Shown here: one piece after another, positions 19,460 to 29,331 of the stretch
Position numbering within the stretch: position 1 is the stretch's first letter
Layout: every line of letters begins with the position of its first letter
NCBI GenBank assembly: GCA_902559345.1
Contig: CACEHH010000011.1
Coordinates: forward strand, 1-32,586
DNA: 32,586 nt
DNA from: an uncultured SAR86 cluster bacterium
GTDB taxonomy: Bacteria; Pseudomonadota; Gammaproteobacteria; Magnimaribacterales; D2472
Reading direction: 5' to 3'
Translations under genes and position numbers: made by a program
The notes under the pieces: generated by a model
Databases searched by the model: none
Seen by the model: only the letters and a program-made list of their open reading frames with translations
What the model was told of the DNA's origin: nothing

Positions 19460-21400
19460 TTGCTTAAACTTAAATATTTTTTTAAAAAATCTTTCATAAT
19501 ATTTTGCTTTCTTTTGTCAGTTCTAACTGTTTTGTTAATCTTTAATTATTTTAAACCATTGGAAAAAATTAAAATAAACCACTCTCTATATGATGAAGTT
19601 AAGATCTTAAATATAGATGGAAAAAAATTTAGAGATCTAAATAAAAATAATAAATTAGATGTATATGAAGACTATAGAGTCGATTCTGTGAAAAGAAGTG
19701 AGGACCTTATTAGTCAAATGAGTCTTGAAGAAAAGATTGGTCAAATGTTTCATCCACCTTTTATTCTAAAGCCTGATTTATGGATGTTTATCTATGAAAT
19801 AGCGATAAGAGGTAATAGATTAACTGAATCTCAGATTCTCTTTGATAATATTTCGCATTTCAACCTTTATGGGAACCCTAGCCCCGAGGAATTAGCTAAT
19901 AAAATAAATGATTTTCAAGAAATAGCATCAAGAACAAGATTGGGTATACCAATTACAATAAGTTCTGATCCTATCCATGAGGTTCCTAAAGGTGGAGGAG
20001 TTGCTTCTTTTTCAATTGATGGGTTTTCAAAATGGCCTTCTCAGCTTGGATTTGCAGCAACAAATAATCCGTCAATAGTTAAAAATTTTGGTGAAATTGC
20101 AAAGGAAGAATATCTTGCAGTAGGCATTAGAACTGCCCTGCATCCAATGTCTGATTTAGCGACAGAGCCTCGATGGGCTAGAAACTTTGGTACATTTGGC
20201 TCTAATGCATTACTTTCCAGCGAAATGACCATAGCATATATGAATGGATTTCAAGGCAATAAAATTAATAACAGAAGTGTTCATACAATGGTTAAGCACT
20301 TTCCCGGTGGCGGGCCGCAAGAAGATGGATTAGATCCTCATTTATTTAGTGGGAAAAATCAAACCTATCCAGCCGATAATTTTGATTATCACTTAATACC
20401 TTTTGAAGAAGCAATTGCAAATAACTTAAAGGTAATAATGCCTTATTATGGAATACCCATTTCTCAAACAAGTGAAGACGTGGCTATGGCATACAACAAA
20501 TACATTCTTACAAATTTATTAAGAGAGCGCCTTGATTTTAATGGAGTTATTTGTTCAGATTGGGGGATTATAACTGGTCGGCATTGGGGAGTGGAATCTC
20601 TTTCTATTGAAGAAAGATATAAAAAATCTATCAACGCAGGGATTGATCAATATGGAGGCGAATCAGATACTTCATATTTAATTAAACTAGTTAAAGAAAA
20701 TAAAATTCCTGAAGAAAGAATCAATGAGTCGGTAAAGAGAATCTTAATTAATAAATTTGAATTAGGTTTATTTGATAATCCTTATGTGAATGAGAATGAA
20801 GTAAAGTCAAAAGTTAATACCAAAGAAAATATAGAAGCCGGGCTAGACGCACAAAGAAAATCTATAGTTTTACTTGAAAATAAAGATGTCTTGCCTCTTA
20901 AGAAAAAAACTAAAATTTTTATAGATGGTCTAGATAAAGATATTGGTAAAAAATATGGTAGTGTTGTTGATAATCCTTCTGATGCTGATGTAATAATAAT
21001 GTATGTACATACGGTATTTAATGGCAATCAAGAATCTGGTTTAAATCGATTATTTGATAATTTTTTAAGCACTTTATTTCCAAATGGGGATTTAAATTTT
21101 AATAGTGAAATAAAATCGAAAATTAAAAAATACTCCAAAAATAATGAGCTAGTAATAGTTGTGGATTTAAACAGACCTGCGATTTTAGAGGATATTAAAG
21201 ATTATTCATCGGCTCTTATTGGAACTTTTGGTGTTTTAGATGAAATTATATTTGAAGGAATTTTTGGGGAGTTTAATCCATCAGGCAGGCTGCCATTTGA
21301 AATACCCTCATCAATGGAAACTGTCCTAAATCAAAAAGAGGATTTGCCTGACGACTCTGAAGATCCAACTTATGAATATGGATATGGTATTAGTTATTAA
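19460..21400 (+). CDS. Glycoside hydrolase family 3 (beta-glucosidase-like), N-terminal membrane anchor
   Basis: 646 aa from a TTG start; FRDLNKNNKLDVYEDYR, VHTMVKHFPGGGPQEDGLDPH, nucleophile context GVICSDWGII, GRLPFEIP, YEYGYGISY. Confidence 0.9.
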   Translation: MLKLKYFFKKSFIIFCFLLSVLTVLLIFNYFKPLEKIKINHSLYDEVKILNIDGKKFRDLNKNNKLDVYEDYRVDSVKRSEDLISQMSLEEKIGQMFHPPFILKPDLWMFIYEIAIRGNRLTESQILFDNISHFNLYGNPSPEELANKINDFQEIASRTRLGIPITISSDPIHEVPKGGGVASFSIDGFSKWPSQLGFAATNNPSIVKNFGEIAKEEYLAVGIRTALHPMSDLATEPRWARNFGTFGSNALLSSEMTIAYMNGFQGNKINNRSVHTMVKHFPGGGPQEDGLDPHLFSGKNQTYPADNFDYHLIPFEEAIANNLKVIMPYYGIPISQTSEDVAMAYNKYILTNLLRERLDFNGVICSDWGIITGRHWGVESLSIEERYKKSINAGIDQYGGESDTSYLIKLVKENKIPEERINESVKRILINKFELGLFDNPYVNENEVKSKVNTKENIEAGLDAQRKSIVLLENKDVLPLKKKTKIFIDGLDKDIGKKYGSVVDNPSDADVIIMYVHTVFNGNQESGLNRLFDNFLSTLFPNGDLNFNSEIKSKIKKYSKNNELVIVVDLNRPAILEDIKDYSSALIGTFGVLDEIIFEGIFGEFNPSGRLPFEIPSSMETVLNQKEDLPDDSEDPTYEYGYGISY

Positions 21401-22656
21401 CTAATTTTCTTTCTGGCTTTGAATTCTAAAACTGTTGCATTAATACAATATCTTGGCATTCCATTTGGACCATCATCAAAAACATGGCCAAGATGTATAT
21501 CTGAAGATACTGACCTAATTTCAGTTCTTCTCATACCATAACTATTATCAGGTAACTCATATACAGAGCCATCAACTGGCTTGGTAAATGAAAGCCATCC
21601 AGAACGAGAAACAAATCTATCATCAGTATCAAATAGTGGTTCTCCGCTTAACTTATCTATAAAAACTCCGTCAGGCGTATTTTTAAAAATCTGATATTCT
21701 TTACAAAACCTTGAGTCAGTTCCTTTATTAAAAGCAACATTGTATGCCTCGGTATTACCCAATTTAAATCTACCTAAAATTTGATAGAAATCTTTAGATT
21801 CTATATATCCCTGATAACTATAAACCTCTTTTCCATCCTCTAAAAAAATTACAGAGGGAGTTGCCCAAGTTGGCGATTTAATTTGTAATCCATGAAGCTG
21901 ATCTGAGGTCCTGTATGTTAATGGGATGCTGCCTTTGTACTTATTTGTGACATCATTTTTAAGTTTTTCGCAGTAAGGACAATAATCTTGTGAATCTAAA
22001 ATTAAAATATGCTTTCCAGCAAGTAAGTTAGTGTTATCAAGAAAATCTTTTGCATTTTGATTAAAAACAATGCCTGTAGAAAGATCTGGACAGTAGCCAT
22101 TTGGATTCTTTTTTAAATAGTCTTGATGATAGTCCTCCGCGAGATAAAAATTATCTAGCGGTTCAAGTTTTGTAGCAATTTTTCCATACCCACCATCATT
22201 TAGCAAAATCTGATACATATTCATTAATCTTATTGCGAGATTTTTTTGGGATTCGTCTTCAAAAAGAATTGTTGATCTGTATTGAGTTCCAACATCATTG
22301 CCTTGTCTGTTGTATTGTGTTGGATTATGACTTTCAAAGAAATGCATTAAAATTTCTTCTAAAGTTATTGCATTACTATTGAATGTAATTTTCACAACTT
22401 CAGCAAAATTGTTTTCGTTGTATTTATTCTTAAATTGAATTATTGATCTATAGTTAGGCTTAACACCATAGCCATTTGCATAACCAGATTCTGCATCAAT
22501 AACTCCTTCAAGCGCCTCATAGCCCTTTTCAGCACCCCAAAAACAACCGGAACCAAGATAAATAGTTTGAATATGGTTCGTTTGATTTCCACAAATACTT
22601 GGAGCTGCAAGAAACGCAATCAAGAAGTATGCAAATGATTTTTTATTTATCTTCAT
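21397..22656 (-). CDS. Periplasmic MsrA - thioredoxin-like - MsrB fusion (methionine sulfoxide reductase)
   Basis: 419 aa; signal peptide; MsrA motif GSGCFWGAEKGYE; thioredoxin-like CPYC centre (ILILDSQDYCPYCEKLKND); MsrB C-terminus SRSGWLSF..., HLGHVFDDGPNGMPRYCINATVLEF. Confidence 0.93.
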   Translation of the reverse strand: MKINKKSFAYFLIAFLAAPSICGNQTNHIQTIYLGSGCFWGAEKGYEALEGVIDAESGYANGYGVKPNYRSIIQFKNKYNENNFAEVVKITFNSNAITLEEILMHFFESHNPTQYNRQGNDVGTQYRSTILFEDESQKNLAIRLMNMYQILLNDGGYGKIATKLEPLDNFYLAEDYHQDYLKKNPNGYCPDLSTGIVFNQNAKDFLDNTNLLAGKHILILDSQDYCPYCEKLKNDVTNKYKGSIPLTYRTSDQLHGLQIKSPTWATPSVIFLEDGKEVYSYQGYIESKDFYQILGRFKLGNTEAYNVAFNKGTDSRFCKEYQIFKNTPDGVFIDKLSGEPLFDTDDRFVSRSGWLSFTKPVDGSVYELPDNSYGMRRTEIRSVSSDIHLGHVFDDGPNGMPRYCINATVLEFKARKKIS

Positions 22657-23260
22657 ATTTATAACCTTTGCTTTTTAAAAATGCCGGTCTTGAAAATAAA
22701 TTTTCTGACCACCTTTTGATATTTGGCTTAAGCGCTTGCTCTATTCCTAATGTTGTAGCTAAATTTATGGCATAACTCACGCATATATCAGCCAGTGTAA
22801 AACGATTAGAACATAAATACTCTTTATCTTCTAAAGACTTTTCTAAAAGTTTAAGCCTTGAAACAAACCATCTGCTATAACCATCTACTGCAGCATCAGC
22901 AACTCCTGGTTCTTGAAATTTATATCTAAGAACAACAGTTTGAGGAAAAGTCAAAGTTGCATCAGCATGAAATAGCCAATTTAAATAATTTGGATAATCT
23001 TTTTCATCTGCTTTTACTTGAAGGTCGGTTGGCCCATATTTTTCAACAATATACTGGGAAATTGCAACTGATTCAGTCATTTTAATATCCCCATCAATCA
23101 TATATGGTACAGTTCCAAGAATATTTATATCTAAATATTCTTTCATAAAGACTCTAGGAGGAAATGGCATCATTACTAATTCATAGTCTAAGCCCATCTC
23201 TTCAGCAGTCCATATTGGTCTAACTGCCCTTGAGTTTTCTGTACCGTAAATTTTTATCAT
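22643..23260 (-). CDS. Glutathione S-transferase family protein
   Basis: 205 aa; N-terminal thioredoxin fold-like MIKIYGTENSRAVRPIWTAEEMGLDYELV, TVPYMIDGDIKMTESVAISQYIVEKYG; C-terminal LADICVSYAINLA. Confidence 0.9.
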   Translation of the reverse strand: MIKIYGTENSRAVRPIWTAEEMGLDYELVMMPFPPRVFMKEYLDINILGTVPYMIDGDIKMTESVAISQYIVEKYGPTDLQVKADEKDYPNYLNWLFHADATLTFPQTVVLRYKFQEPGVADAAVDGYSRWFVSRLKLLEKSLEDKEYLCSNRFTLADICVSYAINLATTLGIEQALKPNIKRWSENLFSRPAFLKSKGYKYEDK

Positions 23261-23293
23261 TTTTTTTAAAATAAGATTTGAGTATTTTACATC

Positions 23294-23335
23294 TTAATAG
23301 TGGTAATATTAAGTATAATATATTACCATTATTAA
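23294..23335. promoter_or_regulatory. Imperfect inverted repeat (16-bp arms, one mismatch, 10-bp spacer) enclosing TATAAT; candidate operator
   Basis: TTAATAGTGGTAATAT (23294-23309) / taagTATAAT / ATATTACCATTATTAA (23320-23335); in the divergent GST / carboxylase intergenic region. Confidence 0.7.
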
Positions 23336-23355
23336 TAATTTTTGCATTTATCATT

Positions 23356-25017
23356 ATGAAACAAAAAAATATCTTACCAAAATTAAAGTCAAATCTAGAT
23401 ACAAAATCTGAGCAATATCTTAAAAATAAAGAAATGATGCATGAAAAGCTTAAATTTCTTGATGGTCTTCTTGATCTCGCTGATATCGGTGGTGGAATGC
23501 ATCACCATGAGAGGTTGGCAAAAAGAGGAAAAATGCCAGTTAGGCAAAGAGTTATGAATGTTCTAGACCAAGATAGTCCATTCTTAGAAATACAACCATT
23601 TGCAGCCTATGGAACTAATAACTATAACGTAGGTGGCGGGTGTGTGTCAGGTGTTGGAATTATCTCTGGTGTTGAATGTGTTATCTTTGCAAATGATCCA
23701 ACTGTTAAAGCTGGAGCAATGACGGTCTATGTTGGTGAAAAATGGAAAAGAGCAAAAGAAATTTCCAGAGAAAATAAAATTCCTTTTATTAGTTTTGTAG
23801 AATCTTCAGGAGGAGACCTAAGCGTTTCAAATTCTGATAGTGGAGATACTCCGCCTATTGCACCGACCATTCAACAAGGTCACTTTGCCTCAACTGGAAG
23901 ATTTTTTTATGAAATGACAGAACTTTCAAAATTGAGAATACCTGTAATATCTGTTGTTTTTGGTTCCTCTACTGCTGGTGGAGCATATCAGCCTGGAATG
24001 TCGGATTACAATATATTTATTAAAGATCAATCTAAAGCTTTTCTTGCAGGACCTCCTCTAGTAAAAATGGCTACTGGAGAAGAATCAGATGATGAAACTC
24101 TAGGAGGCGCTCAGATGCATTCCGAGGTTTCTGGCCTCTCAGATTATCTGGCTGAAGATGAAATGGATGCTCTTAGAATTTGTAGAGAAGTTGTATCTCA
24201 TCTTAATTGGTCAAAACTTGGGCCAGATCCTGAAATTGAACCATCAGAACCGGCTTACGACAATGAAGAACTGCTGGGTATTTTAAGTGAGGATCTTAAA
24301 TCTGCTGTTGATATTAAAGAAATCATAGCTAGATTTGTTGATGGCTCAAAGTTTGAGGAGTTTAAACCTCTGTATGGATCTTCTTTAGTATGTGGATGGG
24401 CTTCTGTTCATGGGTATCGAATTGGTATATTGGGTAATAATGGGCCGATATACCCAGAATCAGCAGAGAAAGGTGCTAGTTTTATTCAACTTTGTAACAA
24501 AAGAAATATACCACTAATATTTCTTCACAATGTTACTGGATTTCTTGTTGGGAAAGATTTTGAAAGACAGGGAATTATTAAAAAAGGTTCTCAACTTATA
24601 AATGCTGTTTCTAATTCAATGGTTCCTCACATAACATTTATCGTGGGAGCTTCATATGGAGCAGGAACATATGCAATGTCTGGTAAAGCTTTCAATAACA
24701 GATTTACTTTCTTATGGCCAACAGCAAAAATTGCAGTAATGGGTCCGGAACAAATGGCCGGCGTGATGTCTATTGTAAGAAAAGCAAAAGCAAAAAGAGA
24801 TGGAAAGCCTTTTGATAAAAAAGCTGATGAGCAACTCAAAGCTATGGTGGTAGATTATTTAGAAAAGTTATCTCATGGTCTTGTAGCTAGCAGCATGCTT
24901 ACTGATGATGGAATTATTGATCCAAGAGATACTCGAGATGTTATTGGATTTTGTTTATCCATAGTTAGTAATAATGAAATTGAAGGGGCAAAAGAATATG
25001 GAGTATTTAGATTATGA
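23356..25017 (+). CDS. Acyl-CoA carboxylase, carboxyltransferase (beta) subunit
   Basis: VFGSSTAGGAYQPGMSD, GPPLVKMATGEESDDETLGGAQMHSEVSGLSDYLAEDE, IGASYGAGTYAMSGKAF, GPEQMAGVMSIV. Start proposed at ATG 23356, not the TTG at 23278, which would put the dyad inside the CDS. Confidence 0.93.
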   Translation: MKQKNILPKLKSNLDTKSEQYLKNKEMMHEKLKFLDGLLDLADIGGGMHHHERLAKRGKMPVRQRVMNVLDQDSPFLEIQPFAAYGTNNYNVGGGCVSGVGIISGVECVIFANDPTVKAGAMTVYVGEKWKRAKEISRENKIPFISFVESSGGDLSVSNSDSGDTPPIAPTIQQGHFASTGRFFYEMTELSKLRIPVISVVFGSSTAGGAYQPGMSDYNIFIKDQSKAFLAGPPLVKMATGEESDDETLGGAQMHSEVSGLSDYLAEDEMDALRICREVVSHLNWSKLGPDPEIEPSEPAYDNEELLGILSEDLKSAVDIKEIIARFVDGSKFEEFKPLYGSSLVCGWASVHGYRIGILGNNGPIYPESAEKGASFIQLCNKRNIPLIFLHNVTGFLVGKDFERQGIIKKGSQLINAVSNSMVPHITFIVGASYGAGTYAMSGKAFNNRFTFLWPTAKIAVMGPEQMAGVMSIVRKAKAKRDGKPFDKKADEQLKAMVVDYLEKLSHGLVASSMLTDDGIIDPRDTRDVIGFCLSIVSNNEIEGAKEYGVFRL

Positions 25018-26936
25018 CCTTTGATTCATTATTAATAGCTAACAGAGGTGAAATAGCTTGCAGAATTATCAAAACTGCAAAAGAGATGGGCATTAGATCT
25101 GTCACGGTTTATGTCGATGCCGACAAAGATGCTCTATTTGTTAAGCAAGCAGATGAATCAATAAGATTAAAGGACGGGGGATATCTTGATGGAAATCAAA
25201 TAATCGAAGCTGCAATAAGAACAGGAGCACAAGCAATACATCCTGGTTATGGATTTCTTTCAGAAAATGCTTCTTTTGCAAGAAAGGTAAAAAAAGCTGG
25301 AATAATATGGGTTGGTCCATCTCCAAATGTTATTTCAGTGATGGGTGATAAATTAAAGGCTAAAGAATTAGCAATTAAAGCTGATGTACCTACCCTGCCA
25401 ATGACATCAAAACTAACCGAAGCAAAGAAAATTGGATTTCCTATTCTTATTAAAGCTGCTGCTGGTGGTGGTGGAAAAGGAATGAGAATTGTGAATAAAG
25501 AAAAAGATCTTAAAGAGTCGATAGTAAGTGCTAAAAGAGAAGCAAAAAGTGGGTTTAATGATGAAAGGATTTTTATTGAAAGATATGTCGAAAAATCAAG
25601 ACATATTGAAATTCAAATTTTAGGCGATTCTGCAGGAAATATAGTTCACTTGGGCGAAAGAGAATGCTCAATACAAAGAAGGTATCAAAAAATAATTGAA
25701 GAATCTCCTTCATCAAGAATATCTAAAGAAACTAGGCATAAGATGGGTGAAGCGGCAGTAAAACTGGCAAAACAAATTAGATATGAATCAGCCGGAACTG
25801 TTGAATTTTTATTTGATGATAAAACTGAAGAATTTTGGTTTTTAGAAGTCAATACAAGACTTCAGGTAGAGCACCCGGTTACTGAGGAAGTAACTGGAAT
25901 AGATCTTGTAAGTGAACAACTCAAAATAGCTAGAGGTGAGTCTCTTAAATTCTCTCAAGAGGATATTTCATGGCAAGGATCTTCAATTGAGGCAAGGCTT
26001 TATGCAGAAGATCCAGCTAACAACTTTCTCCCAGAGATTGGAACTTTATTAGCATTTGAAAAAAATAATTCTGCTGAGGCAAGGTGGGATACTGGCGTAA
26101 AGACTGGAACGGTTGTTGGAACAGATTTTGATCCAATGCTTGCAAAAATAATCTCATATGCCCCAACCAGAACTGATGCAGCTAGTAAATTAGCCAAGGC
26201 TCTTCAATCTGCTCACATTGGGGGAATTAAAACAAACAGAGACTTCTTAATTAATTGTCTAAAAACTAAAGAATTTCTAGATGGTGATACTACCTCTGAT
26301 TTTATTGAAAGAGTTGATCCATGCCGAGGACTTGAAATTGATGAAACAGAAATTGAACACGTTATGGTTATTGCAGCAATGTGGATACAGCAACAAAATA
26401 GAAATAATTCTAATGTAGCTAAGTTTATGCCCTCAGGTTGGACAAATGGAAGGCTTCCAAATCAAATAATAACTTTTGAATTTGAAGACAAAGAGTTCGT
26501 TGTTAAATATAAAAAACAACGAAATCATAAATTTATCTTTTCTACAAATAAAGAAGCTTTTATCTATTCAGATGATTCAAAAGGCATTGATTTAATTTTT
26601 GATGGTAAAAGGCATTATTCCCGTATCACATTATCAGATAACAATATTTTGGTTCACATGCCTTTTGGCGATGTTATGCTAAAAATTAAGCCGAGATTTA
26701 ACATACCAGGTTCAGAAATTACTCAAGGTGGTCTTGTTGCGCCAATGCCTGGAAAAGTAATTGATATTAAAGTAAAAAAAGGTAAAAAGGTTAAAACTGG
26801 AGATACCTTGGTTATTATTGAAGCAATGAAAATGGAGCATTCTATAAAGGCTACTGAAGACGGAACAGTTTCTGAGCTTTTGATTTCATTAAATGATCAG
26901 GTAGAAAATGGTGCTTTGTTAATGGTGGTGAAATAG
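25014..26936 (+). CDS. Acyl-CoA carboxylase, biotin carboxylase + BCCP (alpha) subunit
   Basis: LLIANRGEIACRIIKTAKEMGI, IKAAAGGGGKGMRIV, FLEVNTRLQVEHPVTEEVTGIDLV; biotinylation site EAMKMEHS. ATGA overlap with the upstream gene. Confidence 0.95.
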   Translation: MTFDSLLIANRGEIACRIIKTAKEMGIRSVTVYVDADKDALFVKQADESIRLKDGGYLDGNQIIEAAIRTGAQAIHPGYGFLSENASFARKVKKAGIIWVGPSPNVISVMGDKLKAKELAIKADVPTLPMTSKLTEAKKIGFPILIKAAAGGGGKGMRIVNKEKDLKESIVSAKREAKSGFNDERIFIERYVEKSRHIEIQILGDSAGNIVHLGERECSIQRRYQKIIEESPSSRISKETRHKMGEAAVKLAKQIRYESAGTVEFLFDDKTEEFWFLEVNTRLQVEHPVTEEVTGIDLVSEQLKIARGESLKFSQEDISWQGSSIEARLYAEDPANNFLPEIGTLLAFEKNNSAEARWDTGVKTGTVVGTDFDPMLAKIISYAPTRTDAASKLAKALQSAHIGGIKTNRDFLINCLKTKEFLDGDTTSDFIERVDPCRGLEIDETEIEHVMVIAAMWIQQQNRNNSNVAKFMPSGWTNGRLPNQIITFEFEDKEFVVKYKKQRNHKFIFSTNKEAFIYSDDSKGIDLIFDGKRHYSRITLSDNNILVHMPFGDVMLKIKPRFNIPGSEITQGGLVAPMPGKVIDIKVKKGKKVKTGDTLVIIEAMKMEHSIKATEDGTVSELLISLNDQVENGALLMVVK

Positions 26937-26943
26937 GCATTAT

Positions 26944-27558
26944 ATGGAAAATATTGAATATAAAAAGAATTCATTCCATAACAAGAACTCAAAAATATAT
27001 ACAAAGAGACACTATGAAATTATAGATGCTCTTGAGGAATTACTAGAACAGGGTGTCCCCGAAATAACTATGTCCGAAATTGCAAAGAAATTAAAAATTT
27101 CTTTGAGAACTCTATATGAAATTGCACCTAGTAGAGACCAATTAATTTTAATGACAATGGATAATATTCTTAAAAAATTAGGTAAATATGCAATGGATTC
27201 TGTCTCAGAAATTGATTCGCCAATAAAAAAATTAGAGAAATATCTTTTTATTGTTAATCAAGCTGTAGGGCCAAAGTTTGATAGATTTCTAAAAGACATG
27301 GAAAAAATTAATGGCTCAAAGAAAACTGCAGATTACCATGAAAACTTTATTAAAAGTTATATTACAAAGCTTTTAGAAGAGGCTATTGCAAAAAAAGAGA
27401 TCAAATCAGTTGATGTCAAAGCTTTGTCTATTCTTTTAGGAGGTATTGGAAGGGAATTTTTTAAGGAAGATAATAAAAAATCGATTGACTTAACTCCTGA
27501 GGAATCTGCTAACTCAATTACAAGAATTATTTTAAATGGGATTAAATTAGCAAACTAA
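26944..27558 (+). CDS. TetR/AcrR family transcriptional regulator
   Basis: 204 aa; HTH MSEIAKKLKISLRTLYEIAPSRDQLILMTMDNIL. Confidence 0.85.
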   Translation: MENIEYKKNSFHNKNSKIYTKRHYEIIDALEELLEQGVPEITMSEIAKKLKISLRTLYEIAPSRDQLILMTMDNILKKLGKYAMDSVSEIDSPIKKLEKYLFIVNQAVGPKFDRFLKDMEKINGSKKTADYHENFIKSYITKLLEEAIAKKEIKSVDVKALSILLGGIGREFFKEDNKKSIDLTPEESANSITRIILNGIKLAN

Positions 27559-29330
27559 TGAAAGAAGAATTTATAAGAATTGCAAACTGTAGTGGCTACT
27601 ATGGTGATAAATTATCTGCAGCAAAAGATTTGGTAGATGGTGGTCCTATTGATGTGCTTACTGGAGATTATCTTGCTGAATTAACAATGGCAATTCTTTT
27701 TGGTCAAAAAATGCAAAGAGGTGAGGACAAAGGCTACGTTGGCACCTTTCTAAAACAAATTAAAGAAATTGCTATGTCTTGCAAAGAGAAAAATATCAAA
27801 ATTGTTACCAATGCCGGTGGTTTAAACCCTAAATCAATGGCATTAGAAATTGAAAAAATATTAGAAGAGCAATCATTAGACATGAAAGTAGCCTATATAA
27901 GTGGTGATGATTTAATGCCAAAAATTTCTGATTTAACAGAATCTGGAGAAAATTTTATAAATATTGATAAAAATATAAAACTAAATGACTCAGGTTTTTC
28001 TCCTTTAACAGCGAATGTATATTTAGGTGCTTGGGGCATCAAAGAAGCTCTTGATAAAAGTGCTGATATTGTTGTTTGTCCAAGAGTAACTGATGCTGCG
28101 GTGGTGATTGGTCCTGCTGCTTGGAAATTTAATTGGAAAAGAGATAACTATGATGCACTAGCTGGTGCGCTTGCTGCAGGACATATTATTGAATGTGGTT
28201 GCCAAGCCACTGGTGGAAATTATTCTTTCTTCAAAGAAGTTCCTAGTTTTGATAATGTTGGTTATCCGATTGCTGAAATTTTTGAGGATGGTAGTTTTAA
28301 TATTACTAAACATTCAAATACAGGTGGCTTGGTATCTGTAGGAACTGTAACTGCCCAACTTTTATATGAAATAAGCTCGCCAGCATATATAAATCCAGAT
28401 GTCGTAGCTCATTTTGATACACTCAAAATTGAAGAAATTGAAAAGGATAAAGTATTTATAGCTGGTTGTAGGGGCAGTTCTCCACCAAATAAACATAAAG
28501 TATGCATTAATCTTGCTGGAGGTTTTAGAAATGGAATGGAGATCATTCTTACAGGTTTAGATATTGAAGATAAAGCTAAAGTATTTACTAATGCCCTATT
28601 CAATTCTGTAGGAGGCAAGGATCAATTTGATGATGTTTCAATTCAGCTACATAGAACAGATAAAGATAACCCTTCAAGCAACGAAGAAGCAATGGCCTCA
28701 CTTTTACTTTCGGTGAAATCCAAAGATCAAAATCTAGTTGGCAGACTTTTTAGTGCAAAAATAATTGAATTAGCGTTAGCAAATATACCTGGATTCTTTG
28801 CACAAGGTGGGGTTAAGTCTAGCGGTCCGGTCATTGTTTATTGGCCAGCTCTTGTAGATAGTAAACATATTAAAGAAAAAGTTCATATTGATGGAGATGA
28901 AATAGAAATTATACCTACAAGCCAGTTAGAATTTGAAGAAATTTATTATCAAAAAGAACCTATTAAAATAGAAAATGTTGAAATAGAAAATGAAAAAGAT
29001 ATATATTTTGGTGACCTTTATGGAACTAGATCTGGCGATAAAGGCGGCTGTGCAAATCTAGGTATTTGGGCTAAGAACTCTCATTCCTTTGCATTTCTTT
29101 ATAATTTTTTAACTGTAAATAAACTTAAAGAATTATTACCAGATCTAAAAGAATTTAAAATTGAAAGATACGAACTTTCAAACATATACTCACTTAATTT
29201 CTATATTCATGACATATTACAAGATGGTGTCTCTTCTAATGATAGGAAAGATGCTCAAGCTAAATCTTTGGGTGAGTATTTAAGAGCAAAAAAAATAAAA
29301 GTTCCACAAAGTATTATTGGAGATTCATAA
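27558..29330 (+). CDS. AtuA-like (DUF1446) acyclic terpene utilization family protein
   Basis: 590 aa; IANCSGYYGDKLSAAKDLVDGGPIDVLTGDYLAELTMAIL, IVTNAGGLNPKSMA, VCPRVTDAAVVIGPAAW, HIIECGCQATGGNYS; C-terminal YGTRSGDKGGCANLGIWA. Confidence 0.92.
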   Translation: MKEEFIRIANCSGYYGDKLSAAKDLVDGGPIDVLTGDYLAELTMAILFGQKMQRGEDKGYVGTFLKQIKEIAMSCKEKNIKIVTNAGGLNPKSMALEIEKILEEQSLDMKVAYISGDDLMPKISDLTESGENFINIDKNIKLNDSGFSPLTANVYLGAWGIKEALDKSADIVVCPRVTDAAVVIGPAAWKFNWKRDNYDALAGALAAGHIIECGCQATGGNYSFFKEVPSFDNVGYPIAEIFEDGSFNITKHSNTGGLVSVGTVTAQLLYEISSPAYINPDVVAHFDTLKIEEIEKDKVFIAGCRGSSPPNKHKVCINLAGGFRNGMEIILTGLDIEDKAKVFTNALFNSVGGKDQFDDVSIQLHRTDKDNPSSNEEAMASLLLSVKSKDQNLVGRLFSAKIIELALANIPGFFAQGGVKSSGPVIVYWPALVDSKHIKEKVHIDGDEIEIIPTSQLEFEEIYYQKEPIKIENVEIENEKDIYFGDLYGTRSGDKGGCANLGIWAKNSHSFAFLYNFLTVNKLKELLPDLKEFKIERYELSNIYSLNFYIHDILQDGVSSNDRKDAQAKSLGEYLRAKKIKVPQSIIGDS

Positions 29331-29331
29331 G

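Noticed and set aside
21389-21405. ATTAGTT-ATT-AACTAAT hairpin at the GH3/msrAB junction as a bidirectional terminator
   Set aside because: Only 7 bp, AT-rich stem with a 3-nt loop; too weak to call a terminator.
23278-23355. ORF-track N-terminal extension of the carboxyltransferase from TTG 23278
   Set aside because: It would translate through the inverted repeat and TATAAT; homologous-looking sequence begins around ATG 23356. Not reported as coding.
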